NCBI GenBank assembly: GCA_963920525.1
Contig: OY986436.1
Location: 84,414,970-84,478,969 of the forward strand
Length of the DNA stretch: 64,000 nt
Source of the DNA: Dichetophora obliterata
Taxonomy: Eukaryota; Arthropoda; Insecta; Diptera; Sciomyzidae
Direction of reading: 5' to 3'
The notes beneath the pieces were generated by a model. That model was given only the letters and a program-made list of their open reading frames with translations, was not told where the DNA came from and ran no database searches. Below are positions 43,880-54,174 of the stretch, in pieces; the first letter of the stretch is position 1; every line of letters begins with the position of its first letter. Made by a program: the position numbers and the translations under genes.

Positions 43880-46310
43880 CGCGAGACATATTTTTAATGA
43901 CTCAAAATTTGTCTGATGACATTATCGCATTAACTGAAATGTGGTTAAATGAAAACATTACTGACTTGGAATTAATAATAGTTGTGAAGTATATAAAAAG
44001 GACAGACATCCTGGCAATACTTCTGCTGTCGGTGGTTGTATCTTATTAGATGTTAGGAACGCCTTCGTTACTTCCATTTTTTATATTCCCTGCTCTTATA
44101 ATATCAAACTTATTTGCATTAAGGTTGTACATTGTCATTCTGATGCATATGTTATTAATGATCCTCCAAAGAGCAGTGTGGAAATTTATGCAAGCCTTGT
44201 GGATTGCATAGAATACGTTATAAATATTCTTGACGTTGGTGACGACATTTTATTGTGGGTCGATTTTAATCTGTGTGACTTGAAATGGGAATCTTACAAC
44301 AGGTGAGTTGTATTTATAATAATATTGAAAGACTTCTGACCTGGTCTTAACTACAGACTGTTACAACGTGATTGTTAAAAGGGCCCTTTATTCCCTAACC
44401 TCAGTTGATGAATACCATCCACCACTGAGCATATGGTACCAATTATGATTCCAATTCAATAGATAAAGTTTATGAATTCAATTTTAATAAAACTGACTTT
44501 TTGAAGTTGAATCATTTACTTCATAGTAAACTATATTTTCTGAGTCCGTGCCGTATAGCCTCAAATTTGCGAAAAATTGTGCTTACCCTTGGTACACAAG
44601 GGAATTCGAGACTCTTCTCAACAACATGTATACGGCATGGAAGAAATATGTCTGAAGCTTGGACTTAAATGACCTAGAAACCTGCAAGCGTTTGTTTCAT
44701 GATTTTGAGAGTTGCTCAGCTACCTTGTATCACAATTATTTAGACAGTATTAAGCTGAGAATATTGTCTAATCTAAAGAAGTTTTGGGGTTTCATAAACA
44801 CAAAGAAAAAATCTGATGGATTCCCTTCATCATTCAAAACTCCTGATGGATTTACTGATGATCCCGTAATAGTTTGTGGCCGATATGCCAATCTCTTTAA
44901 AGATTCATTCTGTTCAGACTCTTTTCATCCTGATGAAGAATACAAATATATGAACTCTACACCCAGGGTTTCATTGAACCCTATATCTTTTAATTCAGAG
45001 GATATTTTGAAGTATATTAGATCGATCGCAGAAGATTTTAAAGCTTGACCTGATGGAATTTCTGCCGCAGTGTTAACGCAATGTGGTTCCATTCTTAGCC
45101 AACTTGTTATTCCATGTTATTCAATAAATCAATTAGGGAACAAAATTTTAAACTTTTTTGGAAAAAATCTTTTATAAGTCCTATTTATAAAAAGGTTGTA
45201 GGAATGACATAAACAACTATAAGCCTATCGCTAAACTCTCGTCGATTCCAAAACTTTTTGAGCGGCTCGTGTATGATCGCGTGAAGATTTATTGTGGGAA
45301 GGTCATAGCAACTCGTAAGCAAGGATTTGTTACTGACAGATCCACTGTGTCTAATCTCCTCGATTTTACAACATTTTGCTTAAATAGAGTTTACCATTTC
45401 GATTGTATTTAGACTAATTTTAGAAAAGCTTTTGATAAACTACCGCACAAATTAATTAAATTTAAACTGAAGTTAATGGGTTTTCCACAATTTTTTGTAA
45501 GCTGGATCCAATCGTATCTGACAGAGCGATCTTATCAAATACGATTTCGAGGTGTATTTTCTGCTGAATTTATTGCTGAATTAGGTGTTCCTCGAGGTAG
45601 CCACCATGGTTCACTTCTGTTTATTTTAGCCATTAATAATGTAACCCACATCATCAAACGCTCTCATCTGATCATTTATGCAGATGATATGAAAATATAC
45701 AGAACAATAGATGCTAAAGTCAATTCAGATCTACTCCAGTCTGATTAAAAATCCTTTGAAATTTGGTGTTCTAAAAATAATATGTTTCTAAGTCCAGATA
45801 AATGCCAAACTATGACCTTTTCGCTAAAAAAGAATAATTTAATTTTGTATTATAAGATTAAAGATACTGCTTTTAACCGTGTAGATTCTGTCAAAGATTT
45901 TGGTATATATATGGATTCTAATTTATAGTTTAGCGTTCATGTTGACAACATTTGTAAAAAATCTTCTTCTATGCTCGGGCTTACAAAACGCTGGGCTAAA
46001 GAATTTAATATTATGATGACAACTACAACGCTGTATTATTCTATTGTGCGTCCTTACTTAGAGTATGCAAGTCATGTTTGGTCCCCAAGTTACAATATAC
46101 ATGATGAACGAATAGAAAGAATTCACAAACGTTTTGTTCGGTTTGCTCTAAGGGGCTTAAGTGGAACTGACATTTTAAACCTTCCTCCTTATGAGGATCG
46201 TTTACAACTATTAAAAATGCAATCTTTAAATGAGGGAAGGAAGTCTGCTGAGTCTATTTACACCAACTCATATCTGGTGTGTTCGATTCAACAGAACTCC
46301 TAACTCTTCT
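43880..46310 (+). mobile_element. CR1/jockey-like LINE, heavily decayed (LINE C)
   Basis: Endonuclease and reverse transcriptase pieces occur in normal order on the plus strand. The 3' end is not marked by a clear tail and no target duplication was found. It is related to the LINE at 57.6-59.7 kb by layout (N-terminal linker W-FIN-KKKS-GFPSS, then reverse transcriptase with YADD or FADD). Confidence 0.8.
43896..46303 (+). pseudogene. LINE endonuclease-reverse transcriptase pseudogene
   Basis: The endonuclease start is readable at ~43896: MTQNLSDDIIALTEMWLNEN, later VGDDILLWVDFNLCDLKWES. A linker frame (44659-45048) has KKFWGFINTKKKSDGFPSS, then an in-frame TGA where TGG (tryptophan) is not expected. 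The reverse transcriptase follows in pieces: FRKAFDKLPHKL at ~45422, GVPRGSHHGSLLFILAINN, catalytic IIYADDMKIYRT (45670s), and the thumb region SIVRPYLEYASHVWSPSYN with RIERIHKRFVRFALRGLSG ending at 46303. At least five stops or frameshifts interrupt it. The protein would nick target DNA and prime cDNA synthesis from it; this copy cannot. Its clade (CR1, Kiri, Daphne or jockey) cannot be fixed by eye. Confidence 0.8.
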
Positions 46311-46924
46311 AAATTTTAACACTAACCGTAGAAGCAGTAGAAACGCTAACAATTTAATTTACTTACCTTTGTAATTTACTTACCTGTATGTGATCGCTTC
46401 TATATGGTAACTCATTTTGTAATAGTTCCTTTCTTTGACATTTGTTATCATTATCTAATCCATCTTATTTTTTGTAGTTCGTTAAGTTATTAGAAGTACG
46501 TTTAAGAAAGTCACACGTGTTTCATTTTACCGCTTACCGCAATTAATTTTTTCTAAAAAGTTATCAATAATCCGCACTAGCATGGTCAGTTATTATGTCT
46601 TGTGTTGTCCCTTAGTCCAACCCATATTTTGGTGGGTAAATTTTTCTCACTTAAGATTTTTTTGGACCACTTTTATCGATATCGTTGAGATATTTCAATG
46701 ATATTAAGGTTTGTTCTTAAGATGATCTAATTCGGAGAAAGAGCGAAAAAGCTGTAGTAGTTGAACTCTGTTGTTATTGCATGTAATAATCTTGGTCGTT
46801 ATCGGCCACTTTCATAGAAAATGACAGTTTTCGCCTAACGATGTCGAAAAACGTCGTTAACGCTTTTGGGGATTCCACTACAGGAACTTGAAAAATTCAA
46901 CTCGGCCAAAAAATGTAATTAATT
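46311..46924. other. AT-rich spacer
   Basis: Holds the right member (46523-46541) of the 19-bp inverted repeat. Otherwise nothing recognisable. Confidence 0.4.
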
Positions 46925-47535
46925 CGGGAACATTTTCGATAATGTTCGAAGATCGTCATGTGACTTATCGTGAGATTGGAACATTAGTATGACAAGTATT
47001 AATAAGATATGTCATGATCATTTGGTAGTAAGAACTGTATCGCGTTGGTTCCTGCATAATCTGACAAACTCTTAAAAAGAAGATAGTGTCAGTTGGTAGA
47101 AAGAAATATTTTTAAAATACAATCGCGGTGCATTCACTGTTGTGCATAACAAATAGACAGGTGACAAATCAGTGAGCCATGCATATGAGTCCGAAATGAA
47201 ACAGCAATGGATTCTGTAGATATTCTAAGATAAGCCACATCTAACAAAAGTTGTTCGTAGAAGAAGCAGTTCGAAAAAAATGGTTCCCTGTTTCTTCGGC
47301 ATAAATGACCATGTGGCGTTAGAGCAAAATGAGACGGTTGATTCTGAATAGTACGCAACTATTAAATTGCCAGAATTGGTTGGAAAAATTTGGGAAAAAA
47401 GAGTAAGCGGCAAATTACTCTTTAACATGATAATGCAAGCTCTCACACTTCGACTCAAAGAAAGAAATTTTTGTTTCAAGCAAGCAAACAAAGAATTTGT
47501 GTTGAATTTTATGACAAAAAGCCAATGACAAGAAG
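46925..47535 (+). pseudogene. Mariner transposase remnant (DD34D-type)
   Basis: The plus strand spells a classic mariner transposase in broken frames: MFEDRHVTYREIGTLV from 46942, HDHLVVR-LYRVGS, then TGDKSVSHAYESEMKQQ (the GDES block holding the first catalytic aspartate) at ~47158, KKMVPCFFGINDHVA, and HDNASSHTSTQR (second catalytic aspartate) near 47430. The third acidic site and C terminus are missing: within ~100 bp the sequence passes into a LOA-like LINE on the other strand. Terminal repeats are not identifiable. Many stops and frameshifts show great age. It is unrelated in subfamily to the DD41D-type elements at 3.3 and 54.2 kb. Confidence 0.75.
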
Positions 47536-47539
47536 CCAT

Positions 47540-48985
47540 GGAAGGATAATGGATGACGTCTGCTGTAGAGCGGCTGGAACTATACCATCAGGCCCAGCAG
47601 ACTTATATGGTTTGAAACTAAACAGAGCCCATTTAATTGTGTTCTCTGATATGCTTTTTGAAGGACTACTCATCGCCGGAGCCCTCTCGCACCTTATGTT
47701 AGTGGGTTCTACATAGCAATCCGGGAAGTGGGTATTCAGAAGAAGATCTACGGTCTCCTCGCTAGAGGATGTCCAAGTATCATCTGAATTCTTTAAGTAG
47801 CTTGGACAGCTAGGATTAGAAGTGAGGATCTTACGGAGTCTTGATGCTTCGGAATTTTCCTCTATATTGCCGCAGAAAAGCCTCCGGGAATTGCGATGAG
47901 CCTTTTGAAGTACTTTCTTAAAAATTTTTAAACAGGATTTATACTCCCAGCATTGAGTTCTACCCGATTTCTTAGCTTTATTAAAAATCTTCCTGCACTG
48001 ACACCTTAGATTACTAATTTCCCTTGACCATCAAGATGGTTTTGATTTGCCTCTTGGGACGCCCTTAGGGAATGAGATTTCTAAAGCCTCCTTTAGAGTC
48101 CCCGTCAGCTGCTCCACGATTGAATTTAGTTCATGTGTCGTCGAAAGGGGAGTATCTGAGAGAGGGGGTAACGATACTTCAACTGCCTCCCTTAATTCAC
48201 ACCAATTTGTTTTCTTCAAGTTCCTAAAGACAGCTTGGCTATTGACGTGGCCCTTTAGACCAAATGTTATTTACCTATGATCAGAGAAGGAGTGCTCCTA
48301 GCATAAAAGAAGTCAAGGACTAGAGTAACATCTAAGATTTCTCGCCTACATCGAGTTACACAAGTTGGCTCGTTCCCAACGTTACAAACATATAAATTAC
48401 TTGTCAATAAATAGTCAAACAAAAACTTACCTCTTTCATTTACGTCCGTGCTTCCCCAGACTGTATGGTGCGCATTCACGTTAGCACTGATAACCAGGTC
48501 ATGCTTCTTCTTCTCTGCCTCTGTGACCAGATGCCGCAGATTACCCGCCAGTGGTGGCTCAGGATGGTCATTGCCTAGGTACTCCAACGCAACCCAGCAG
48601 CTGCTCGATCCTAGCTACAAACTGACTGCGACCAAGTCTTGATCACTGAAATTAGATAATAAAAATAATTTAATACAAATTTTCGCTAGTATACACGATC
48701 TGGGAGTACCTGTGTCCAACTAGCGAAGAGCAGCGTATAACCGTCCATCTTCAAGCCACAAACCTTGCCTACATGAGTCCAAGGCTCCTGTATCAGGACT
48801 ACATCTGCATCGCCTCTGCTAAGACGGGTTACTAATTTGGCGCTGGCCGCCTTCGCATGGTGTAGGTTGATCTGCAGCAACCTAACCAGCTCGGAGTTCC
48901 CTCTCCTCGCCCTCAATAATGGTATTGTCTCCATTATCCAAATCAGATTCCAGAAGCTGCTTCTCTGAAACCTCATCGAATATGT
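47540..48985 (-). pseudogene. LOA-like LINE ORF2: endonuclease and N-terminal reverse transcriptase
   Basis: Endonuclease starts with LVRLLQINLHHAKAASAKLV and VVLIQEPWTHVGKVCGLKMD. After frame breaks around 48600-48690 it resumes LRHLVTEAEKKKHDLVISAN and AHHTVWGSTDVNERGKFLFD, a typical APE-type endonuclease (N-L-H start, IQEPW with the catalytic glutamate, -ANVNAHH- with the asparagine region). The linker is TNWCELREAVEVSLPPLSDT. Then EETVDLLLNTHFPDCYVEPT and FKPYKSAGPDGIVPAALQQ mark the beginning of reverse transcriptase, where it ends. YADD and RNase H are missing. Not functional. Confidence 0.75.
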
Positions 48986-49760
48986 CGGCAATCACCGACA
49001 TCCCGTGTACCTCTATCGCACCCTCCATCGAAGGTGTGCTTGTCGACGCTCGGTCAGCATCTACTGTCGCATTAACCGCTGACTCTTGTGTGACCGCTGA
49101 ACTTGGAGGAGTGCTTTTCTCCACAGTTGCGTGATCCGCTAGTTTATCTTTTTTATGTTTTTTCACCCCGAAGCGAACCCAACCATCGCATTTAACTATG
49201 GGACCCAGAGATGCCTCGTCCAAAGTTAGGACAGCCTGCCTACTGCCATCCCTTTGAACCTCAATTTTGACAACCCTCCAGTTCTGAACTGGAAGGTGGG
49301 AGTTGGAGACTCTTAAAGTTTCCAAAATTTTGGATGCCTCCGTTGGCTCAAGAGGTAGCCAGACTCGTGCTCTCGTTCTGCTAGGGATTTCCTCCTTTGA
49401 GACAGCTTCTATACGTGCGTCTGGTCACACTTCACCTACCTTGGCGATAGCCGCCTTGTAGAACGTGACAGACCTTGCATCGGCGCACCGTACCAACCTA
49501 ACTCCCCGTTGCCAGCCTATTGTAAGACAGTCGGGAGGAAGACCCGGAATCTCAACCATGAGCTGAAGATAATCGACGGCAAGCTTGGCTTCCACCAGCC
49601 TCCAGTTCGTGGCCGAGATCCCAAAATTCTCCGCCCCTCTGTCCAGGATAGCCAACACCTCACCTCCTCTGAAGACATCGCTGAAGAGTCGACCAGAGAA
49701 GTCACCAGCAGCCTTCAGCTTTTTTGCCTCATTGGTCGGTTTCTCCTCCTCCGACCACAT
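48882..49760 (-). pseudogene. LOA-like LINE ORF1 (DUF4780-type nucleic-acid-binding protein)
   Basis: Frame from 49760 reads AGDFSGRLFSDVFRGGEVLA, GLPPDCLTIGWQRGVRLVRC and SVTFYKAAIAKVGEV. After one in-frame TGA (49425-49427) it continues PDARIEAVSKEEIPSRTRAR, VWLPLEPTEASKILETLRVS and NWRVVKIEVQRDGSRQAVLT to a stop at 48882. This matches the layout of the DUF4780 domain found in insect LINE ORF1 proteins, which bind element RNA in the ribonucleoprotein. The C-terminal third is Ser/Thr/Asp-rich and unstructured. It overlaps the endonuclease frame at its end, the usual ORF1/ORF2 arrangement. Zinc knuckles are not seen; the true N terminus may lie further upstream. Confidence 0.75.
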
Positions 49761-49819
49761 ATTGACATTGCAAACTTTTCTTATCTTTTTTCTTCAATCA
49801 ACTTTTGGTGTAAAAATTT

Positions 49820-50760
49820 TAATTTATTGTTGACTGAAGAAAATAATTAGTAACCATATTTTTGTATGAGGTTGTCCACAAACACTGCCACCACATACCC
49901 AGGGTTCTTGAATGAGGGCTACGTGGAATCCAGTGCTTTTAAGGTGGACTTGGAGATTCGCTGAGGCGAGCTTGAAGTGGTGAAGGTTAATCTGGAGCAC
50001 CTTTATCTGCTCCAAATTTGTGGCTAGCTATCATCGTTACGTCAGCCCATTCTTCTTTGGATGTCTCTTCAGCCAAGAGTTCATCCTCGTAATACAGGTT
50101 TGACACACCGGTGAGGCCAACCGAGCCCTTTGACATGACCTCGTTCAGCTCTGAACCTGGCGTACTTCTTGGGGTCTCCACGACTTTTGCAACAGCCTGG
50201 CTTGTCTACGCTTCTGTTGTAGGGCCCCTGGACTGCTTTTCCTTGCTGTTCACCTTCAGGAAGACCCTTGAGAAGGAATACCAGACTCCCTTCCTCACTT
50301 CTAGCGGCTTTAGCAACTCGGCATTCATAAGCAGGACCTAAATGTTCCTCTATCTTGCTGATCGCCCAGCCTTCCATATTTATGTCCGGGTTTCAAGCCC
50401 AAACCATGCGTATAGTTTCTTCCGGAATTTGAGGTGACTGGTAACCACAATCTTGCTCTTGAACGAGCCGGTATTTCGCCCTTTTCAACACCCTTCAGCT
50501 TGGCCTCAGGCAAACCCCCGCCGACTTTGCCAATGACCGCTTTGAATAACAAGCCTAGCACCCACCTAGCACCCTGCCATGCCCCTTGGCCACATCACTG
50601 TATGACCTGGCATCAGTGCTTTTTATGACCTTCTTTGGCCTTTTTGCAGCAGGCATCTCCTCAGTCGACTTTTGCCTCTTGTTTGCGAGTGTAGATTCGG
50701 TCTTTTGAGGAGACCCCGCTTAGTCTGTCTGGCTCTTTAGTATTTTTGCTTTGGCACATT
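49820..50760 (-). pseudogene. Second LOA-like LINE fragment: ORF1 and endonuclease start (LINE B)
   Basis: On the same strand directly upstream of LINE A. ORF1 pieces: LLFKAVIGKVGGGLPEAKLK, EIPARSRARLWLPVTSNS (50440-50560), then in another frame MEGWAISKIEEHLGPAYECR and EEGSLVFLLKGLPEGEQQGK. The endonuclease begins IKVLQINLHHFKLASANLQV and ALIQEPWVCGGSVCG near 50010-49870 and then loses homology at 49850. Sequence differs clearly from LINE A, so this is a separate related family and not a duplication. Frames break several times. The 3' rest of LINE B is not seen beyond LINE A, so the junction is a rearrangement or serial truncation. Confidence 0.7.
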
Positions 50761-51984
50761 TGTCGTATCAGGCCTGTTTTGATTGGTGAACCCGTTTGTT
50801 TTTACCCATTTGTTTTTACCGAAGCCGATCAGCTTCCAATATGGGATCGTGTACAGTTTGAGCCTACAAAGTGCAACGAGTCACGAGTGGCTTGTGCCGA
50901 AGTGCTTGGACCATCACCCACTGCTCCAAAAGCCAAATGGCCGATGTCTGACCATTTTTAGTGTCCATATAGCTCCTACGAGTATGAGACAGCTTTAGTA
51001 TGAAACTTTGAGTATGAAACTTGAAGAAGGAATAGATAGGATGAGTAGGAAAGGTATACGGAGTGGGAGGAGATATAGGTAGGCAGAAATTTAATAGCTG
51101 TCAGTTCATTGTTCCACAATGGCCTGTATGGCATGCCTGTCAGAAGCTTGCGCTTTCGCCATCATAGCCCATTGCTTCACAACTTAAGCCCCCCCACCAA
51201 CGTCAAGGTGCTGCTATTCGAGTGGATGTTTACACTATGTAATAAAAAAAATGATTTTTTGGACTTTCATGAAAAAGTTACCTATTTCGACCTATTCTCC
51301 CTCTCGGAGCCTAATGAACGGTAAACTATGAAGTCCTCTGCTTTTAACCTTTCAGAATCAGTAAAAAAATAAGTATTTCGAAGTATTAACACAGATTTTG
51401 CATTTTCTGCAACTACACTCTCTGCATTTTGCATAGAAAACTTAGCATATGGGCATTTCCACAGGAAAGTCTACCATCACCAAAAAAATTAAAATCCATT
51501 AAAAACTTATTTGATGATATTATCTAAGAGAAACATTTTAATTTTATTAATTTAAGAAACTTTCGTAAAATTTTTTGTTTTAGTAAAAATAGAAGACAAG
51601 ATAATGATAATGAAAAATGGTTGAGGCAAGGAAAGGACCATATATTAATTTTTTTATAATTACTAAATTACATAAATACTAATTACTAATTACATACCTT
51701 ATTACTTTATTACTCAATTGAACTGCAATGGAAACTTAAGTAACGTAATGCAGGATCAAAAAGCCTAATAAAAAAACCAAGTAAGATTTTTAAATTTGAT
51801 CACTTGGAAAATCAAGTTATGTTATTTTAAACTCTTCTAAAAAAAGTTGTATACAAAAAGTTTTGCCCAATTCAGAGAGTTTTGCAAATTTTGTAGTCTA
51901 AGTCAAAAATAACTTTCTTTTTTTGTAATGTAACGCCAGTACATATTTTTGCTTATAACTTTAAATCCTTTGGATCGTTTGTTG
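50761..51984. other. Region possibly including LINE B 5' flank; no supported gene
   Basis: 50761-51330 is richer in G+C and may be 5' UTR or ORF1 start of LINE B, but no frame is convincing. 51530-51760 resembles 40080-40390 (TTGATGATATTATCTAAGAG and the flanking AT-rich text), a dispersed repeat. Confidence 0.4.
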
Positions 51985-53065
51985 TCATTATTTTTACCCG
52001 ACTACGGCGAAGCAAAAAGAGAGTATATGTGTTTGACCGGTACGTATGTATGTTTGTATGTATGTATGTTCATCTGTTGTACTCTCACTTCTAAACTACT
52101 TGTCATAATTTGACAAATGAGGTATCGTTGGAAGCGTTTTGATAGTCTTCTGGTTAATGGCTATGTGACCTCACATTTAATTTAGTATAGCACCCTCTAG
52201 CAGACATAAAGTCATGAGCAAAAAAAATTTTTCAGTGACATAAGCAAGTGAGGTATCGTTAGATGCGTTTTGATTGTCCGATGAAGAAAAGTTATGTGAC
52301 GTCACATAAAGTTTGATATAGCTCCCTTTAGAGGACAAAAAGTCAACTAAACCCCTAACTTCTCAACAACCCAAATTTCTAAACTACTAAACATAATTTG
52401 ACAAATGAGGTATCGTTAGAAGCGTTTTCATCGTGCGCTGGTTATAGGCCCTCTAGAACATAGCGCCCTCTAGATGACAGAAAGTAAAATAAAACCTAAC
52501 ATCTAAACTACTTATAGAAATTTGACAAATGAGATATCGTTGGTAGCGTTTTGATCGTTCGCTAGCTAAAGGCCATGCGAAGTCACATAAAATTTAATAT
52601 GGCGCCCTCTCGAGGACAGAAGGTCAACTAAACCCCTAAATTCTAAACTACTTATCAGAATTAAGCAAATAAGGTATCGTTGGAAGCGTTTTGATCGTCC
52701 AATGGTTAAAGGTTATGTAACGTCACATTCAATTTAATATAGCGCTTTCTAGAGGACATAAAGTAAACGAAACCTCTAACTTCTAAACTACTTATCATAT
52801 TTTGACAAATGAGGTATCGTTGAAAGCGTTTTCCACGTCTGCTGGTTTAAGGCTATGTGATGTCACATTAGATAGAATAAAGCGTCCTCTAGAGGACAGA
52901 AAATTAACTAAACCCCTATCTTCTAAAGTTCTTATCATAATTTGATAAATCAGGTATCGTTGGAAGCGATTTCTTTCAGTCTGCTTATTATAGGCTTTGT
53001 GACGTCACATTTAATTTAATGTGGCGCCTTCTATAGGACATAAAGTCATGCACTAAAAAAATTTT
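51985..53065. repeat. ~140-bp degenerate tandem array
   Basis: Seven units with landmark GAGGTATCGTTGGAAGCG. Landmark positions 52121, 52252, 52410, 52533, 52673, 52813 and 52953 give periods of 123-158 bp, the last three exactly 140. Units share TTCTAAACTACTTATCATAA, TGACAAATGAGG, GTGACGTCACAT and GCGCCCTCTAGAGGACA. A TGTATGTATG microsatellite lies at the left edge (52044-52070). Distinct in sequence from the 11-12 kb satellite despite similar period. Confidence 0.88.
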
Positions 53066-53086
53066 TGAGTTGCTAATACCGGAATA

Positions 53087-53537
53087 CTAAAAAGCGCTCT
53101 CTAAATAGTATAAAACAAGAAAATATTCTTCCCTGAAATTGTTCTGCACAAACTATTAAATTTTTTTTGGCTATTAAAAAACATCTTACACATAATATAT
53201 TTTATTGCATATAATACTAATTTATAGTGATGTTTAAAAGCTATCCTTGGTCGTATGCCACCAACCCTAACAAAACAATATATTCTAATAGTAATAAGCG
53301 ATCATAAGCTTTAGGGCAAAGGACATCTAGAGGGCGACTTATGACAATATATATGAGTAGGCATACTGCCACGTTTATCTTTTGAACATCACTATACAAT
53401 AAATTAGTATTATATGCAATAAAATATATTATCTGTAAGTTTTTTATTTAATAGACAAAAAAATTTAATAGTTCGTACATAACAATTTCAAGTGAGAACA
53501 TTTTCTTGTATCACACTTTTAAGAGAGCCCTTTTTAG
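53087..53537. mobile_element. Foldback element 2 beside the tandem array
   Basis: A 451-bp near-palindrome with ~155-bp arms: CTAAAAAGCGCTCTC at 53087 pairs with 53520-53537; GAAAATATTCTT with 53494-53505; AACTATTAAATTTTTTT with 53460-53475; TAATTTATAGTGATGTTT with 53385-53410. The loop (53240-53385) contains GGACATCTAGAGGGCG, matching the tandem-array motif GCGCCCTCTAGAGGACA in inverse. No clear target duplication. Confidence 0.8.
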
Positions 53538-54174
53538 GAGTTGGGTTTAAGTTTTTGAACTTATCTTTTTCTAAAAATGTTTTATTGCTTACGTACTTAC
53601 GAGGAAAATAAAACAAAGACAGGAAAATATGAAATGAGGCTAGTACAAGTTGATATTTCTTGCCTGTCACTGAGTGCGTCTCTCTTTCGCATATAGAAGT
53701 CAGTGAGGGATGCGACAAGACCAGCAACAAAATTTTAGAACGTGGTAGATAAACGCTTAAAACTTATTCTCACTCCTACAAGATAAGTTCATAAAAGTTA
53801 ATACGGAATTTAGGTTTTACTTATATCTATAGAGATAGATATTAAATATTATAGATAGTTATTAAAATTATGTGGTTAAGTTAAGGGTGCGCGCACAGCA
53901 CCGTGTAGACCCCGGCGCCCCGAGTGATCGTCCCGTTAGCCCTCCTAAAGCCAGTACTGCAGTGAAGTCTCCTAGATTGAAGCAGTGAAGTCTCTGATGA
54001 GGGGGAATCCAAGGAAAAACTCATTTCAGTTTTAAATGAACACCGATAGGACCAATAGTAAAAAGAGGTTTAAGGACTTCATAAACTTTAACCCAGCTTT
54101 AAAAGGTAGACATTTATAAGAATCGCAAAGGGTAATTTTCACGCAGAGTGTCATTAAAAAAACAGCTCAAAATT
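53538..54174. other. Spacer without genes
   Basis: Contains a short G+C-rich patch at 53886-53960 (ACCCCGGCGCCCCGAG). No coding or RNA feature recognised. Confidence 0.4.

Larger units (their letters stand above)
47536..49800 (-). mobile_element. LOA-like LINE, 3'-truncated (LINE A)
   Basis: On the minus strand: ORF1 with a DUF4780-like domain, endonuclease, then the start of reverse transcriptase, breaking off near 47536. Losing the 3' half is unusual for a LINE insertion, so a later deletion or rearrangement probably joined it to the mariner remnant. Related to the RT-containing LINE at 7.0-10.0 kb (shared PYK-G-DGI-PA motif). Confidence 0.75.

Noticed and set aside
49790..49850. Inverted TTCTTCAATCAAC / GTTGACTGAAGAA near the LINE A/B junction
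   Set aside because: Only ~13 bp, no duplication, and not at a defined element end.
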